From Acidimicrobiales bacterium (GTDB taxonomy: Bacteria; Actinomycetota; Acidimicrobiia; Acidimicrobiales; Poriferisodaliceae), in the NCBI GenBank assembly GCA_020631315.1, contig JAHDHM010000037.1, positions 3,191 to 16,411 on the forward strand: DNA of 13,221 nt, in the 5' to 3' direction. Below are positions 1-6,814 of the stretch, piece by piece. Made by a program: the position numbers and the translations under genes. Under the pieces are notes generated by a model that had not been told where the DNA came from, did not search any database, and saw nothing but the letters and a program-made list of their open reading frames with translations. Every line of letters begins with the position of its first letter. Position 1 is the stretch's first letter.

Positions 1-1913
1 GCGACCAACACCACCGACTCGTCCGACGACGGTCGGTCGACGACGTCGCCGGGTTCGTCGAGCACCCAGGCCACGCCCTCGACCCGGCCCGTCGTCAGCG
101 GCAGCCCGGTCAGCACGTCGCCATCGGCGACTCCACGCACCCACGACCGCGGGTCGTCGCCGCTGGACACGGTCATCGGCATCGGGATGGCAGCGAGTTC
201 CGTCTGACGGTCGTGACGCTGTTGCCAGAACGAGGCATCGGGTCGCCAGCCGGTGTCGAGCGATCGGACCTCGTCGGCCTCCAGCGACCACAGTGAGTCC
301 AGGGAGGGCAACACGCCGTCGGCAACCGCGACATGAGCGTGACGCACCAACTCGTCGCGCACCGCCTCGAACGCCCGCATCGCGTCGTGCCGGAGCAGTT
401 CTCGTGCGGTGATGGGACCCTTCGCTCCGAGCCAGATCGGCGTGGTCAGCACGCCGAACAGCGTGCGCCGCGGTGGCGACGGCATCGCCCGCGCACCTGC
501 GATCGAACGCAGGGTGGCCACGTCGTCCCGGTAGCGGGGCCGAGCGACATCGGACTCGTAGACACCCCGGTGGCCGAACTCGGTGAGGAACTCGTCGATC
601 GCCTCGTCGCTCGGGTCACCACCGAGTGAGGCCAACGCGTCGGCGAGCTCCCGCGTGATCGTCCGATGGCGCGATGCGTGCTGCTCCAAAACACCGAGTC
701 GACGCAGCATCGACAGTGGCGGACCGATCGCCGAGGACAACGGGAACATCCCGGTCACCAACGACACGTAGACGGAGTGCAGCCGGTCCACCGCCTCGGT
801 GAACGACGCGGTCGGTTGCTCGGCTTCGGCGATGAGCCGCTCCCGGATCGACGACGACCGTGCCGTCGCCCGGACCTGCGACCACCCGAGGCGCAGCAGC
901 ACCGGGAGCTTGCGCAGGACCCGCGCCGGGTTGAGAGGTCGACGTTCGATGGTGTCGCCGCCGATCGAGTCGGCGACCAGCCCGGTGGGCAGACCGAGGT
1001 GGCGCATCATGTCCTCGAGCAAGGACAGGTTGATGAGCGGGCGCCCGGCCTTGACCTGCAAGAAGTCACGATCGGCCGGCAGTGACCGATCGTGCCGCCG
1101 GTACCAACCGAACAGGTCAGGGCCGGCCTCGGCGACGATCGAGGTCATCAACACCGACGGGAGGTCCGGCAGGATCTCGGCGTGGTTGGCCAGCGTCAGC
1201 GTCTCGTCGCGCCGCGGTGCAGCGGTGATCGGACGGATCTGCACCAACCAGCAGTGTTCGCCGTCGTCGGCCCACTCGACGTCCCACGGCGCGTCGCCGA
1301 ACTCGTCACGCACTCGACGCAGCAACGCCTGCAGGCGGCGAGGCCAGCCGCTGGGCGCGTTCTCGATACGGGGAAGCCGTTCGGAAGCTCCTTCGACCTC
1401 GCCGGCGACGAGCTCTTCAGCGGTTCCCGCCACCACGTTCACCAGATCGTCGTAGGTTCCGGGCTCGGAGAACGCGACGCCCGCATGCGCGGCGTCGACC
1501 ATCGTCATCACCAGCACATCGGTGCGGAACTCGCCGTCACGACGATCAGCCGAGGCCCGCACGCGTCGCACCGCATCGGGAACCGATCCCGCCGGCACCC
1601 TGAGCTCGGAGTCGAACCAGCCGGCGAGGCTGTGTTCGTCGCCGTCCTCGGCACCGAACGCCGACCTGACGGCGAAGCCGGCGAGCGACACGTGCGACAG
1701 CTCACCGATCGCCGTCAGCAGGAGATCGACGTCGAGGTCGCCGTCGGTGACGACGAAACCGTCCGGCACGGCCAGACCCGACGCCGCCGCACGATCGAGC
1801 AGCGCCGCCTTCGGTGGCACACCGAGGCTCGCAGCCGAGCCGGAGCCGAGGCCGACCACCCGCGCCCACTCACGATCGAGCGAACGCGTCGGCGACGTCA
1901 CGTGCGAGGTCAC
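1..1913 (-). CDS. PEP-utilizing enzyme, rifampicin phosphotransferase/PEP synthase-like (3' end outside window)
   Basis: An uninterrupted minus-strand frame of 637 codons runs from GTG at 1913 to the left edge. The N-terminal part is a PEP synthase-type ATP-grasp module: PPKAALLD followed by GLAVPDGFVVT (about 33-56), AVRSAFGAEDGDEHSLAGWFD (81-101, the VRSSATAED...AG motif) and DVEWADDG...LVQIRPIT (211-230, the domain end). The middle carries FGHRGVYESDVARPRYRDD (446-464), typical of rifampicin phosphotransferase-like proteins. LTGLPLTTGRVEGVAWVL (601-618) is the start of the swivelling phosphohistidine domain; its catalytic His would lie off the edge. Such enzymes transfer phosphate from ATP through His to a small molecule. 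The ATP-grasp part is short (about 230 residues against roughly 310 in relatives) and the usual GGK reads PPK, so substrate and activity are uncertain. The start lies 1 nt after the hydrolase stop (TGA-C-GTG), implying translational coupling. A GTG at 1901 is an alternative start. Confidence 0.85.
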   Translation of the reverse strand, partial: MTSHVTSPTRSLDREWARVVGLGSGSAASLGVPPKAALLDRAAASGLAVPDGFVVTDGDLDVDLLLTAIGELSHVSLAGFAVRSAFGAEDGDEHSLAGWFDSELRVPAGSVPDAVRRVRASADRRDGEFRTDVLVMTMVDAAHAGVAFSEPGTYDDLVNVVAGTAEELVAGEVEGASERLPRIENAPSGWPRRLQALLRRVRDEFGDAPWDVEWADDGEHCWLVQIRPITAAPRRDETLTLANHAEILPDLPSVLMTSIVAEAGPDLFGWYRRHDRSLPADRDFLQVKAGRPLINLSLLEDMMRHLGLPTGLVADSIGGDTIERRPLNPARVLRKLPVLLRLGWSQVRATARSSSIRERLIAEAEQPTASFTEAVDRLHSVYVSLVTGMFPLSSAIGPPLSMLRRLGVLEQHASRHRTITRELADALASLGGDPSDEAIDEFLTEFGHRGVYESDVARPRYRDDVATLRSIAGARAMPSPPRRTLFGVLTTPIWLGAKGPITARELLRHDAMRAFEAVRDELVRHAHVAVADGVLPSLDSLWSLEADEVRSLDTGWRPDASFWQQRHDRQTELAAIPMPMTVSSGDDPRSWVRGVADGDVLTGLPLTTGRVEGVAWVLDEPGDVVDRPSSDESVVLV

Positions 1914-1914
1914 G

Positions 1915-2697
1915 TCAGTCGACCCGCTCGCCGGAACCGACCAGCGACCGAGCGATGCGAGCGATGACGCTCGAGTAGTCCTCGGGCTGCTCGAGCATCG
2001 GGAAGTGGTCCCAGCCGTCGATGATCTCGACCTCGGCGTTCGGCGCCTTGGTCGTGAACTGATCGGTGTGACCCGCCTTCAGAACACGATCGTCAGCACC
2101 CCACACCAGTCGCACGGGAAGCTCCGTGATGGGCTCGAGGGCGTCGAACCACGACGCGTCGATGATGTCGAACATCTGGCCGAACGCCCCGGCGTGGCGG
2201 TACCCCTCGAAGAAGGCCGCCCGGTGCGGTTCTGGCACACCTGTCGGGAAGAACACCTTGTGCAGCAACGGACGAGGCAACCGCGACGCGATGATGCGCT
2301 TCACCAGCGTGCGAGCGGCATCGGTACCCATCAGCTTCGGGAAGAGGCGGCTGTCCAGGTGGGCGCCGACGGGAGCGTGGAGGATCAGCCCGGACATGGT
2401 CTCCGGACGTCGGCAGGCGAGGTCCAGACCGATGGAGCCACCGATACCGTGACCCAACACGACCACGCTGCCGGTCGACGGCAGCATCTCGGCGAGTCGG
2501 TCGGCGTAGTCGGCCACCGTCCGAAGGGCCGAGTCGCGCGGCACGTGGCCGAACCCGGGCAACGTCACCGCAGACAGGCCGACGCCGTCGGCCAGCTGCT
2601 CACCGAGGCGTGCGAACCGGGTCGCTCCGCCTCCGTTGCCGTGCACTGCGACCACCGTCAGGTCGGCAGCGGTCTTGTCGGTGCCGGACGCGTTCAT
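1915..2697 (-). CDS. Alpha/beta-hydrolase fold protein with Gly in place of the nucleophile
   Basis: This is a 260-residue single-domain alpha/beta hydrolase-fold protein of usual length. VVAVHGNGGGATRF (15-28) is the oxyanion-loop HG motif. LGHGIGGSIG (81-90) sits exactly where the nucleophile elbow G-x-S-x-G-G belongs. VWGADDRVL (198-206) supplies the acid Asp and GWDHFPMLEQPEDY (228-241) the His. The nucleophile position, residue 84, is Gly (codon GGT, 2446-2448) instead of Ser, Cys or Asp, while Asp and His are kept. The family normally cleaves esters, amides or C-C bonds; this member may be inactive as a hydrolase or use another mechanism. The ATG at 2697 is preceded by GGGAG and lies 29 nt after the stop of the peroxiredoxin-like gene; its own stop is 1 nt from the next start, so the three look like one operon. 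No signal peptide is seen. The fold is certain, the substrate unknown. Confidence 0.9.
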   Translation of the reverse strand: MNASGTDKTAADLTVVAVHGNGGGATRFARLGEQLADGVGLSAVTLPGFGHVPRDSALRTVADYADRLAEMLPSTGSVVVLGHGIGGSIGLDLACRRPETMSGLILHAPVGAHLDSRLFPKLMGTDAARTLVKRIIASRLPRPLLHKVFFPTGVPEPHRAAFFEGYRHAGAFGQMFDIIDASWFDALEPITELPVRLVWGADDRVLKAGHTDQFTTKAPNAEVEIIDGWDHFPMLEQPEDYSSVIARIARSLVGSGERVD

Positions 2698-2726
2698 CGT
2701 TGCTCCCGTCTCAGCGGTGCGGCGGG

Positions 2727-3254
2727 TCAGGACGCTGCGATCAGCGTCGGGATGGTGGACAGGTCGGGATGATCACCGGCGTGACGGCCGTCGAAACGCC
2801 ACACGATCTGGTCCCCGTCGACGGCCACGAAGGTCGGCAGGGTCCACGGGTCGCCGAGCTTGCGGCCGATTCGATGACCCCGGAGGAACGCGGCGATGCC
2901 GCGCTTCCAAGGACCCAGCCCGAACATCTCGCGCAGGCCGCCTCGTTCGATGCCGAAGCCGGCGTAGAACACCTTGTCGAGGTCCGCGACGCCGACCGCG
3001 GTCGGGTCCAGGTCGGCGAAGTAGCGCTCGCCGTCGTCGTCGGTGCCTTGGTAGAAGAACACCACCCGAGGCATCGATGCCGTGTCGTCGTCAGCGAACT
3101 CGCTGACCAGCTCTCGGTAGAACAGTCAACCGTGGTGGCGGAGGAAGACGAGCAGCGTCACTTCGCCGCGCACGAGTGAGCGCAGCGTCGACCCGACGGG
3201 CACGTTGAACCCGCTGACGGGGTGTTCGAGCAGCTCAGTCGGCACGACAGCCAT
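2727..3254 (-). CDS. Putative selenoprotein: peroxiredoxin-like (AhpC-TSA_2/SelL-related), Sec at codon 43
   Basis: From ATG 3254 the frame encodes MAVVPTELLEHPVSGFNVPV, continues to LLVFLRHHG (34-42), meets TGA (3126-3128) at codon 43, then continues LFYRELVSEF and on to the TGA at 2727. Reading codon 43 as selenocysteine gives a 175-residue protein. The sequence around it matches the FLRHFGCxFCRE active-site motif of AhpC-TSA_2 (PRX-like 2) thioredoxin-fold proteins, with Sec at the first Cys. The rest is typical too: YAGFGIERGGLREMFG, GDPWTLPTFVAVDGDQIVW, and GRHAGDHPD near the C terminus. An AGAGGA Shine-Dalgarno lies 7 nt before ATG 3254. A SECIS-like hairpin follows the TGA. The second motif Cys is Tyr46 and no Cys occurs anywhere. 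Likely role: thiol- or peroxide-linked redox reaction in the cytoplasm. The alternatives are a nonsense pseudogene or a 115-residue remnant from ATG 3074, which would lack the redox centre. Confidence 0.8.
3090..3107 (-). promoter_or_regulatory. Putative bacterial SECIS element
   Basis: Within the peroxiredoxin-like reading frame, 18 nt after the in-frame TGA, the minus strand reads GTCAGCG-AGTT-CGCTGAC: a perfect 7-bp stem with a 4-nt loop whose second base is G. Published models of bacterial SECIS elements ask for a stem-loop with the apical loop about 16-37 nt after UGA and a G in the first two loop bases; here the loop begins 25 nt after the UGA. The hairpin also codes for VSEFAD, so it is compatible with a conserved helix. 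Chance formation in GC-rich DNA cannot be excluded from one sequence. Confidence 0.6.
3126..3128 (-). other. In-frame TGA read as selenocysteine (codon 43)
   Basis: TGA lies 42 codons after ATG 3254 and 18 codons before the internal ATG at 3074, with the same frame coding for family-like sequence on both sides. It occupies the position of the redox Cys. TGA ends most other genes in the window, so general reassignment of the codon is not a reasonable explanation. Confidence 0.75.
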
Positions 3255-3262
3255 CACGACAT

Positions 3263-3268
3263 CCTCTC
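3263..3268 (-). promoter_or_regulatory. Shine-Dalgarno supporting ATG 3254
   Basis: The minus strand carries AGAGGA ending about 8 nt before ATG 3254 (CTGAGAGGATGTCGTG-ATG). This site fixes the start upstream of the in-frame TGA. Translation beginning well before the TGA is expected of a functional selenoprotein gene and harder to explain for the shorter frame alone. Confidence 0.7.
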
Positions 3269-3272
3269 AGTG

Positions 3273-3292
3273 CTAAATACACTCCCGAGTAT
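3273..3292. promoter_or_regulatory. Palindromic element upstream of the peroxiredoxin-like gene
   Basis: In the 71-nt gap between the transglutaminase and peroxiredoxin-like genes, the minus strand reads ATACTCGGGAGTGTAT, with ACTC-GG-GAGT as a perfect core. A TTGACC hexamer lies about 12 nt upstream of it and an AT-rich GTATTTAG just downstream, so it sits where an operator over a promoter would be. The ATACTCGG-type half-site loosely recalls Rrf2-family operators, but the regulator is not identified. Confidence 0.4.
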
Positions 3293-3325
3293 GCCGTGAC
3301 GACGGGTCAACCGCTCCCTCGCTCC

Positions 3326-4276
3326 CTACTGCTGCTGGGCCTCCTGCATCGCCCGAGCAGCGAACGGCACACCGCGACCGGCGCGTCGGATCGGGTCCGA
3401 GGTGACGGTGCGGACGAGCGGCGCCAGCTTGGCGATCACGACCTCGGCGTCGACCGACGCCGTTGCATCGCCGACGAACACGCCACGCACCGGCGGCACG
3501 TCGCCGTAGTCCCGGGCATGGCCGATGTCGACGTGACGCTCACCGACGACGCCGCCGTTGGTCGGATCGACGGCCCACCACCCGTGACCGGGAATCGCCG
3601 CCTCCACCCACGCATGCGTCTGCACGCGCACAGCGTCGGAACCGTCGTCGATGAGCGTCGTCTCGTCCTGAGCGAACAGATAGCCCGACACGTAGCGAGC
3701 CGGGACACCGACGGCACGGAGCGCCGCGATCGTCAGGTGGGCGTAGTCCTGGCACACGCCGCGGCCGCCTGCGAGCACCTCGGCAGGTGAGTCGCCGATG
3801 TCGGTCGAACCACTCTCGTAGACGACACGATCACGCACAGCCGTGACGATCGCATCGACCAGCCCGACCACCGACTCGGCACCGGTCGCGGCAGCTTCCG
3901 CGAACTCGGTGACCACGTCGTCGATCGCAGCCATGTCGGAGGACTCGAGGTATTCGAGCGACGACAGTCGCCATGCTTCGTCGGCCAACGCTGTCAGCGG
4001 TGGGTCCTCGTCGACCGCACGGCGGGCCGAGGTCTCCACCGCGGCCTCGGCCACCACTTCGAACGACTGGTGCCAGGGGCGGCACCCGACGTGGTCGACC
4101 GTCGTGCCCCAGTAGTCGCGCATCGACAACTGGCGGCCTGCAGGATCCGTCGAGAGGCGATACGAGATCACCCGCTGATGCTCGGCGTCGAGCGGACGAA
4201 CGCGGATCTCGTTCTGCGATTCCGAGATCGGCGAGTCGTAGTCGAACGCCATCCGGTAGCGAATGTCGAACCTCAC
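3326..4276 (-). CDS. Transglutaminase-like cysteine protease-fold protein
   Basis: This 316-residue protein has the bacterial transglutaminase-like N-terminal beta domain (RFDIRYRMAFDYDSPISESQNEIRVRPLD, about 2-30) followed by a transglutaminase core. The catalytic triad is visible: Cys175 in GRGVCQDYAHL, His221 in THAWVEAAI, and Asp237 in WWAVDPTNG. DYWG (54-57) is typical of the N-terminal domain. Family members cleave or form amide bonds; no partner substrate is known for this group. The start is GTG at 4276, overlapping the stop of the alpha-E gene (GTGA), so translation is coupled. It is the third gene of the conserved ATP-grasp/alpha-E/transglutaminase set. No signal peptide is seen, so cytoplasmic action is likely. 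The family is certain; the biochemical role is inferred only from gene association. Confidence 0.93.
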   Translation of the reverse strand: MRFDIRYRMAFDYDSPISESQNEIRVRPLDAEHQRVISYRLSTDPAGRQLSMRDYWGTTVDHVGCRPWHQSFEVVAEAAVETSARRAVDEDPPLTALADEAWRLSSLEYLESSDMAAIDDVVTEFAEAAATGAESVVGLVDAIVTAVRDRVVYESGSTDIGDSPAEVLAGGRGVCQDYAHLTIAALRAVGVPARYVSGYLFAQDETTLIDDGSDAVRVQTHAWVEAAIPGHGWWAVDPTNGGVVGERHVDIGHARDYGDVPPVRGVFVGDATASVDAEVVIAKLAPLVRTVTSDPIRRAGRGVPFAARAMQEAQQQ

Positions 4277-5262
4277 GTTGCTGCCCCGGTCTCGGCAGGT
4301 GCAGCGTCGCGGCCGGGTCGCACGTACTGCGCGTGCAGCGTGGGCACGGCGAGCGGCGGTGCCAGGCTCGTGTGGATCGCTGCCGAGAGCGCCATGAGGT
4401 CACGGCCGAGGCCATGGACGGTGCCGTATGCGTCGTCGGCGAGCTCCGCATGGAGGTCGGCGTACTCGAGCCGCGAGCGCAGACGACCCGCCAGGCGGCG
4501 CGGCTCGACCAGCAGGCCGGCGACGTCGACGAGCTCCAACCGGTTCTCGACCCGCGCCACCGAAGCCAGCACCGAACGAGGCACCGTGTTGTCCTCGATG
4601 AGGAACGCGCTCACGTCGAGCCAGTCGTCGTCGTGGCCGTGCCGACGGCGGAAGGCCTGGAGTGCGCTCGCCGACCGCAACAGGCGATCGGCGTCGAAGG
4701 TGTTGCGCCGGTTGCCCAGCGCCGACTTGAGCAGCTCCAGATTGAGGATGGCTCGCTCGATCATCTGGCCGACGGTGATGAAGGCGTGACCCTCCTCGCG
4801 CAGCATCGACTCCGACAGCACGCCGGCCATCGCCTGGCAGCTGCGCCGGACCCGGGTCATCACCTCGTAGGCACGATCGGTCGGCAGGTACCGAGCGTCG
4901 TAGGCGGCGAGCTCCAGATGCAGGAGGTTGGCTTCCTCCCAGAGTTCGACGGGGATGCGGTCACGCACCGCCCGGAAGTTCTCCCGTACAGCACTCACCG
5001 CGGAGCGCACAGAGCCCGGCGACTCCATGTCGGTCAACAGGAACCGCCGAACGGCGGCCACCGAGAGCTCCGCCTCGGTGGATGCGAACTCGTCGACGAG
5101 CCCGAGCGCAGCGATCAGCTGCTCCCACTCGACCTCGGCATCGGTGGGAACGAGGTGCATGATCGACGCGGTCGCGACGTTGAGGCAGCGAGCGGTCGTC
5201 TCGGCACGCTCCAGGTAGCGGCCGGCCCACAGCAGGGCTTCGGCGTGACGGGCGAGGATCAT
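4273..5262 (-). CDS. Alpha-E domain protein (DUF403)
   Basis: This is a 329-residue, all-helical protein. It begins MILARHAEALLWAGRYLERAETTARCL, the hallmark N terminus of the alpha-E family. Other typical stretches are SVRSAVSAVRENFRAVRDRIPVELWEEAN and EGHAFITVGQMIERAILNLELL. Its function is unproven; the family is nearly always encoded beside circularly permuted ATP-grasp and transglutaminase-like proteins and has been proposed to assist peptide-bond chemistry. I place the start at ATG 5262, because it overlaps the upstream stop as ATGA and matches the family N terminus. An ATG at 5322 in the same frame would add 20 Arg-rich residues encoded inside the upstream gene and is unlikely. No strong Shine-Dalgarno is seen, consistent with translational coupling. 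The stop overlaps the GTG of the transglutaminase gene. Confidence 0.93.
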   Translation of the reverse strand: MILARHAEALLWAGRYLERAETTARCLNVATASIMHLVPTDAEVEWEQLIAALGLVDEFASTEAELSVAAVRRFLLTDMESPGSVRSAVSAVRENFRAVRDRIPVELWEEANLLHLELAAYDARYLPTDRAYEVMTRVRRSCQAMAGVLSESMLREEGHAFITVGQMIERAILNLELLKSALGNRRNTFDADRLLRSASALQAFRRRHGHDDDWLDVSAFLIEDNTVPRSVLASVARVENRLELVDVAGLLVEPRRLAGRLRSRLEYADLHAELADDAYGTVHGLGRDLMALSAAIHTSLAPPLAVPTLHAQYVRPGRDAAPAETGAAT

Positions 5263-6755
5263 CGTGCAGCCCAATCGGTCCGAGCGAGGCCGCCGCCGGG
5301 ATCGTCGTCGGCCAGCACCCACGTGTCCTTGGAGCCGCCACCCTGCGACGAGTTCACGACGAGCGAACCCTTCTTCATCGCCACGCGGGTCAATCCACCG
5401 GGGAACACCTGGGTCCGGTCACCCGTGAGTACGAACGGCCGAAGATCGAGATGGCGAGGGTCGAGTGCGTCGCCGGCCAGCGACGGCAGGGTCGACAGCT
5501 GCACCAGGTCCTGCACGATCCAGTTGCGCGGGTCGTCGAGGATCGCTGCCCTGGCGTCGGCGAGTTCGGCCTTCGTGGCGTGCGGACCGATCACGATGCC
5601 GTAGCCACCGGACTCGGCGACCGGTTTCACGACCAGCTCGTCGAGACGGTCGAGCACCGACCGCTGCTGTTCCTCGTCCCACATGACGTAGGTGGGCACG
5701 TTCTCGATGAGCGGCGACTCGCCGAGGTAGAACTCGATCAGCGCCGGCACGTACGGGTAGACGGCCTTGTCGTCGGCCACACCGTTCCCGATCGCGTTGC
5801 AGATCGTGACCGTGCCCGCCCGAGCCGCGGACAACAAACCCGGCACGCCGAGCGTCGAGTCGGGCCGGAACGCCACCGGGTCGAGGAACGTGTCGTCGAT
5901 ACGGCGGTAGATGACGTCGACGGGGATCAGTCCGCCGATGGTTCGCACGTAGACGGCCTGATCGTCGACGACCAGATCGCGGCCCTCGACCAGCTCGACA
6001 CCCATCGCCCGAGCCAGGAACGCATGCTCGTAGTAGGCAGAGTTGTAGACGCCCGGCGTCAGCACCACGATCGTCGGCTCCTCACGAGACGCCGGCGGTG
6101 CGACCGACTCGAGCGTCGAGCGCAACATGCGCCCGTACTGCTCGACGGGCTGGACGATGTGCTCGTCGAACAGCGCCGGGAACGCCTTCGACAGAGCAGC
6201 CCGGTTCTCGAGCACGTAGGAGATGCCCGACGGGTTGCGCAGGTTGTCCTCGAGCACCGCATAGGAACCATCGGCGCCTCGTACGAGATCGATGCCGGCG
6301 ATCATGCAGTGCGCACCGTGCGGCACGTCGATGCCGAAGGCGTTGCGTTCGAACCCCTTCGACGACGTCAGCAACCACTGGGGCACGACACCTGCGGCGA
6401 CGGCCGAGCACGAACCCGAGTAGACATCGGCGAGGAAGCGGTTGAGCGCAGTCACTCTCTGCTCGAGACCACGTTCGACCTCGCGCCACTCGGCGGCGGC
6501 GATCAGGCGCGGGAACAGGTCCATCGGCCAGGTCCGCTCGATGCCCTCCTCGTCCCCGTAGACCGTGAAGGTGATGCCGAGACGTCGGAACTCGTCGGCG
6601 ACGATCCGCTCGACGCGTCGCAGCTCGTCAGCGCTCAGCCCGGCGAACCGCTCGACCACCCTGGCGTAGTGGGCGCGATGTTCACCTGCCGAGGCGAACG
6701 CCTCGTCGAAGCCCACGCTCGGCTCGTAGCCGTCCAGTACGCCGCTCACGGACAT
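5259..6755 (-). CDS. Circularly permuted ATP-grasp protein (DUF404/DUF407, CP_ATPgrasp_2 type)
   Basis: This 498-residue protein heads the three-gene set. Motifs in order are YGDEEGIERTWPMDLFPR (66-83), GIDVPHGAHCMIAGIDLVRG (141-160), LEDNLRNPSGISYVLENR (168-185), GVYNSAYYEH (235-244), NAIGNGVADDKAVYPYVP (320-337), VVKPVAESGGYG (375-386) and VNSSQGGGSKDTWV (467-480). These match the circularly permuted ATP-grasp family, predicted to be ATP-dependent amide or peptide ligases; the substrate is unknown. The length fits the family. ATG 6755 is chosen because AGGAAG lies just upstream and because MSVSGVLDGYEPSVGFDEAF resembles family N termini; an ATG at 6800 in frame would add 15 Arg-rich residues. 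The stop overlaps the alpha-E start as ATGA. Mycobacteria carry related alpha-E and ATP-grasp genes, in some cases fused, near transglutaminase-like genes. Family assignment is firm; function is inferred. Confidence 0.94.
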   Translation of the reverse strand: MSVSGVLDGYEPSVGFDEAFASAGEHRAHYARVVERFAGLSADELRRVERIVADEFRRLGITFTVYGDEEGIERTWPMDLFPRLIAAAEWREVERGLEQRVTALNRFLADVYSGSCSAVAAGVVPQWLLTSSKGFERNAFGIDVPHGAHCMIAGIDLVRGADGSYAVLEDNLRNPSGISYVLENRAALSKAFPALFDEHIVQPVEQYGRMLRSTLESVAPPASREEPTIVVLTPGVYNSAYYEHAFLARAMGVELVEGRDLVVDDQAVYVRTIGGLIPVDVIYRRIDDTFLDPVAFRPDSTLGVPGLLSAARAGTVTICNAIGNGVADDKAVYPYVPALIEFYLGESPLIENVPTYVMWDEEQQRSVLDRLDELVVKPVAESGGYGIVIGPHATKAELADARAAILDDPRNWIVQDLVQLSTLPSLAGDALDPRHLDLRPFVLTGDRTQVFPGGLTRVAMKKGSLVVNSSQGGGSKDTWVLADDDPGGGLARTDWAAR

Positions 6756-6814
6756 TCTTCCTAGCAGCGCTGCACGACCGCGTCGTCGGCTGACCGCCAC
6801 CTGTCACGCGGCGT

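Noticed and set aside
1522..2772. Long plus-strand open frames over minus-strand genes (here, and at 3973-5604, 5451-6764, 8641-10101 and 10642-11931)
   Set aside because: Products are Arg/His/Asp-rich with no recognisable domains and lie opposite genes with clear family motifs; they reflect high GC content.
2727..3074. A 115-residue protein starting at ATG 3074
   Set aside because: It lacks the N-terminal strand and active-site motif. The frame upstream codes for family sequence back to ATG 3254 with a good ribosome site, so the longer Sec-containing gene is preferred.
3126..3128. The in-frame TGA as a nonsense mutation or as a recoded Trp codon
   Set aside because: It falls exactly at the redox Cys position, a suitable hairpin follows, and the downstream frame is intact. 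TGA is an ordinary stop elsewhere in the window. A pseudogene cannot be fully excluded without the host genome.
5263..5322. Extended start of the alpha-E gene at 5322
   Set aside because: It adds 20 Arg-rich residues from another frame of the upstream gene; ATG 5262 gives the family N terminus and an ATGA overlap.
6756..6800. Extended start of the ATP-grasp gene at 6800
   Set aside because: It adds 15 Arg-rich residues; ATG 6755 has AGGAAG upstream and a family-like N terminus.
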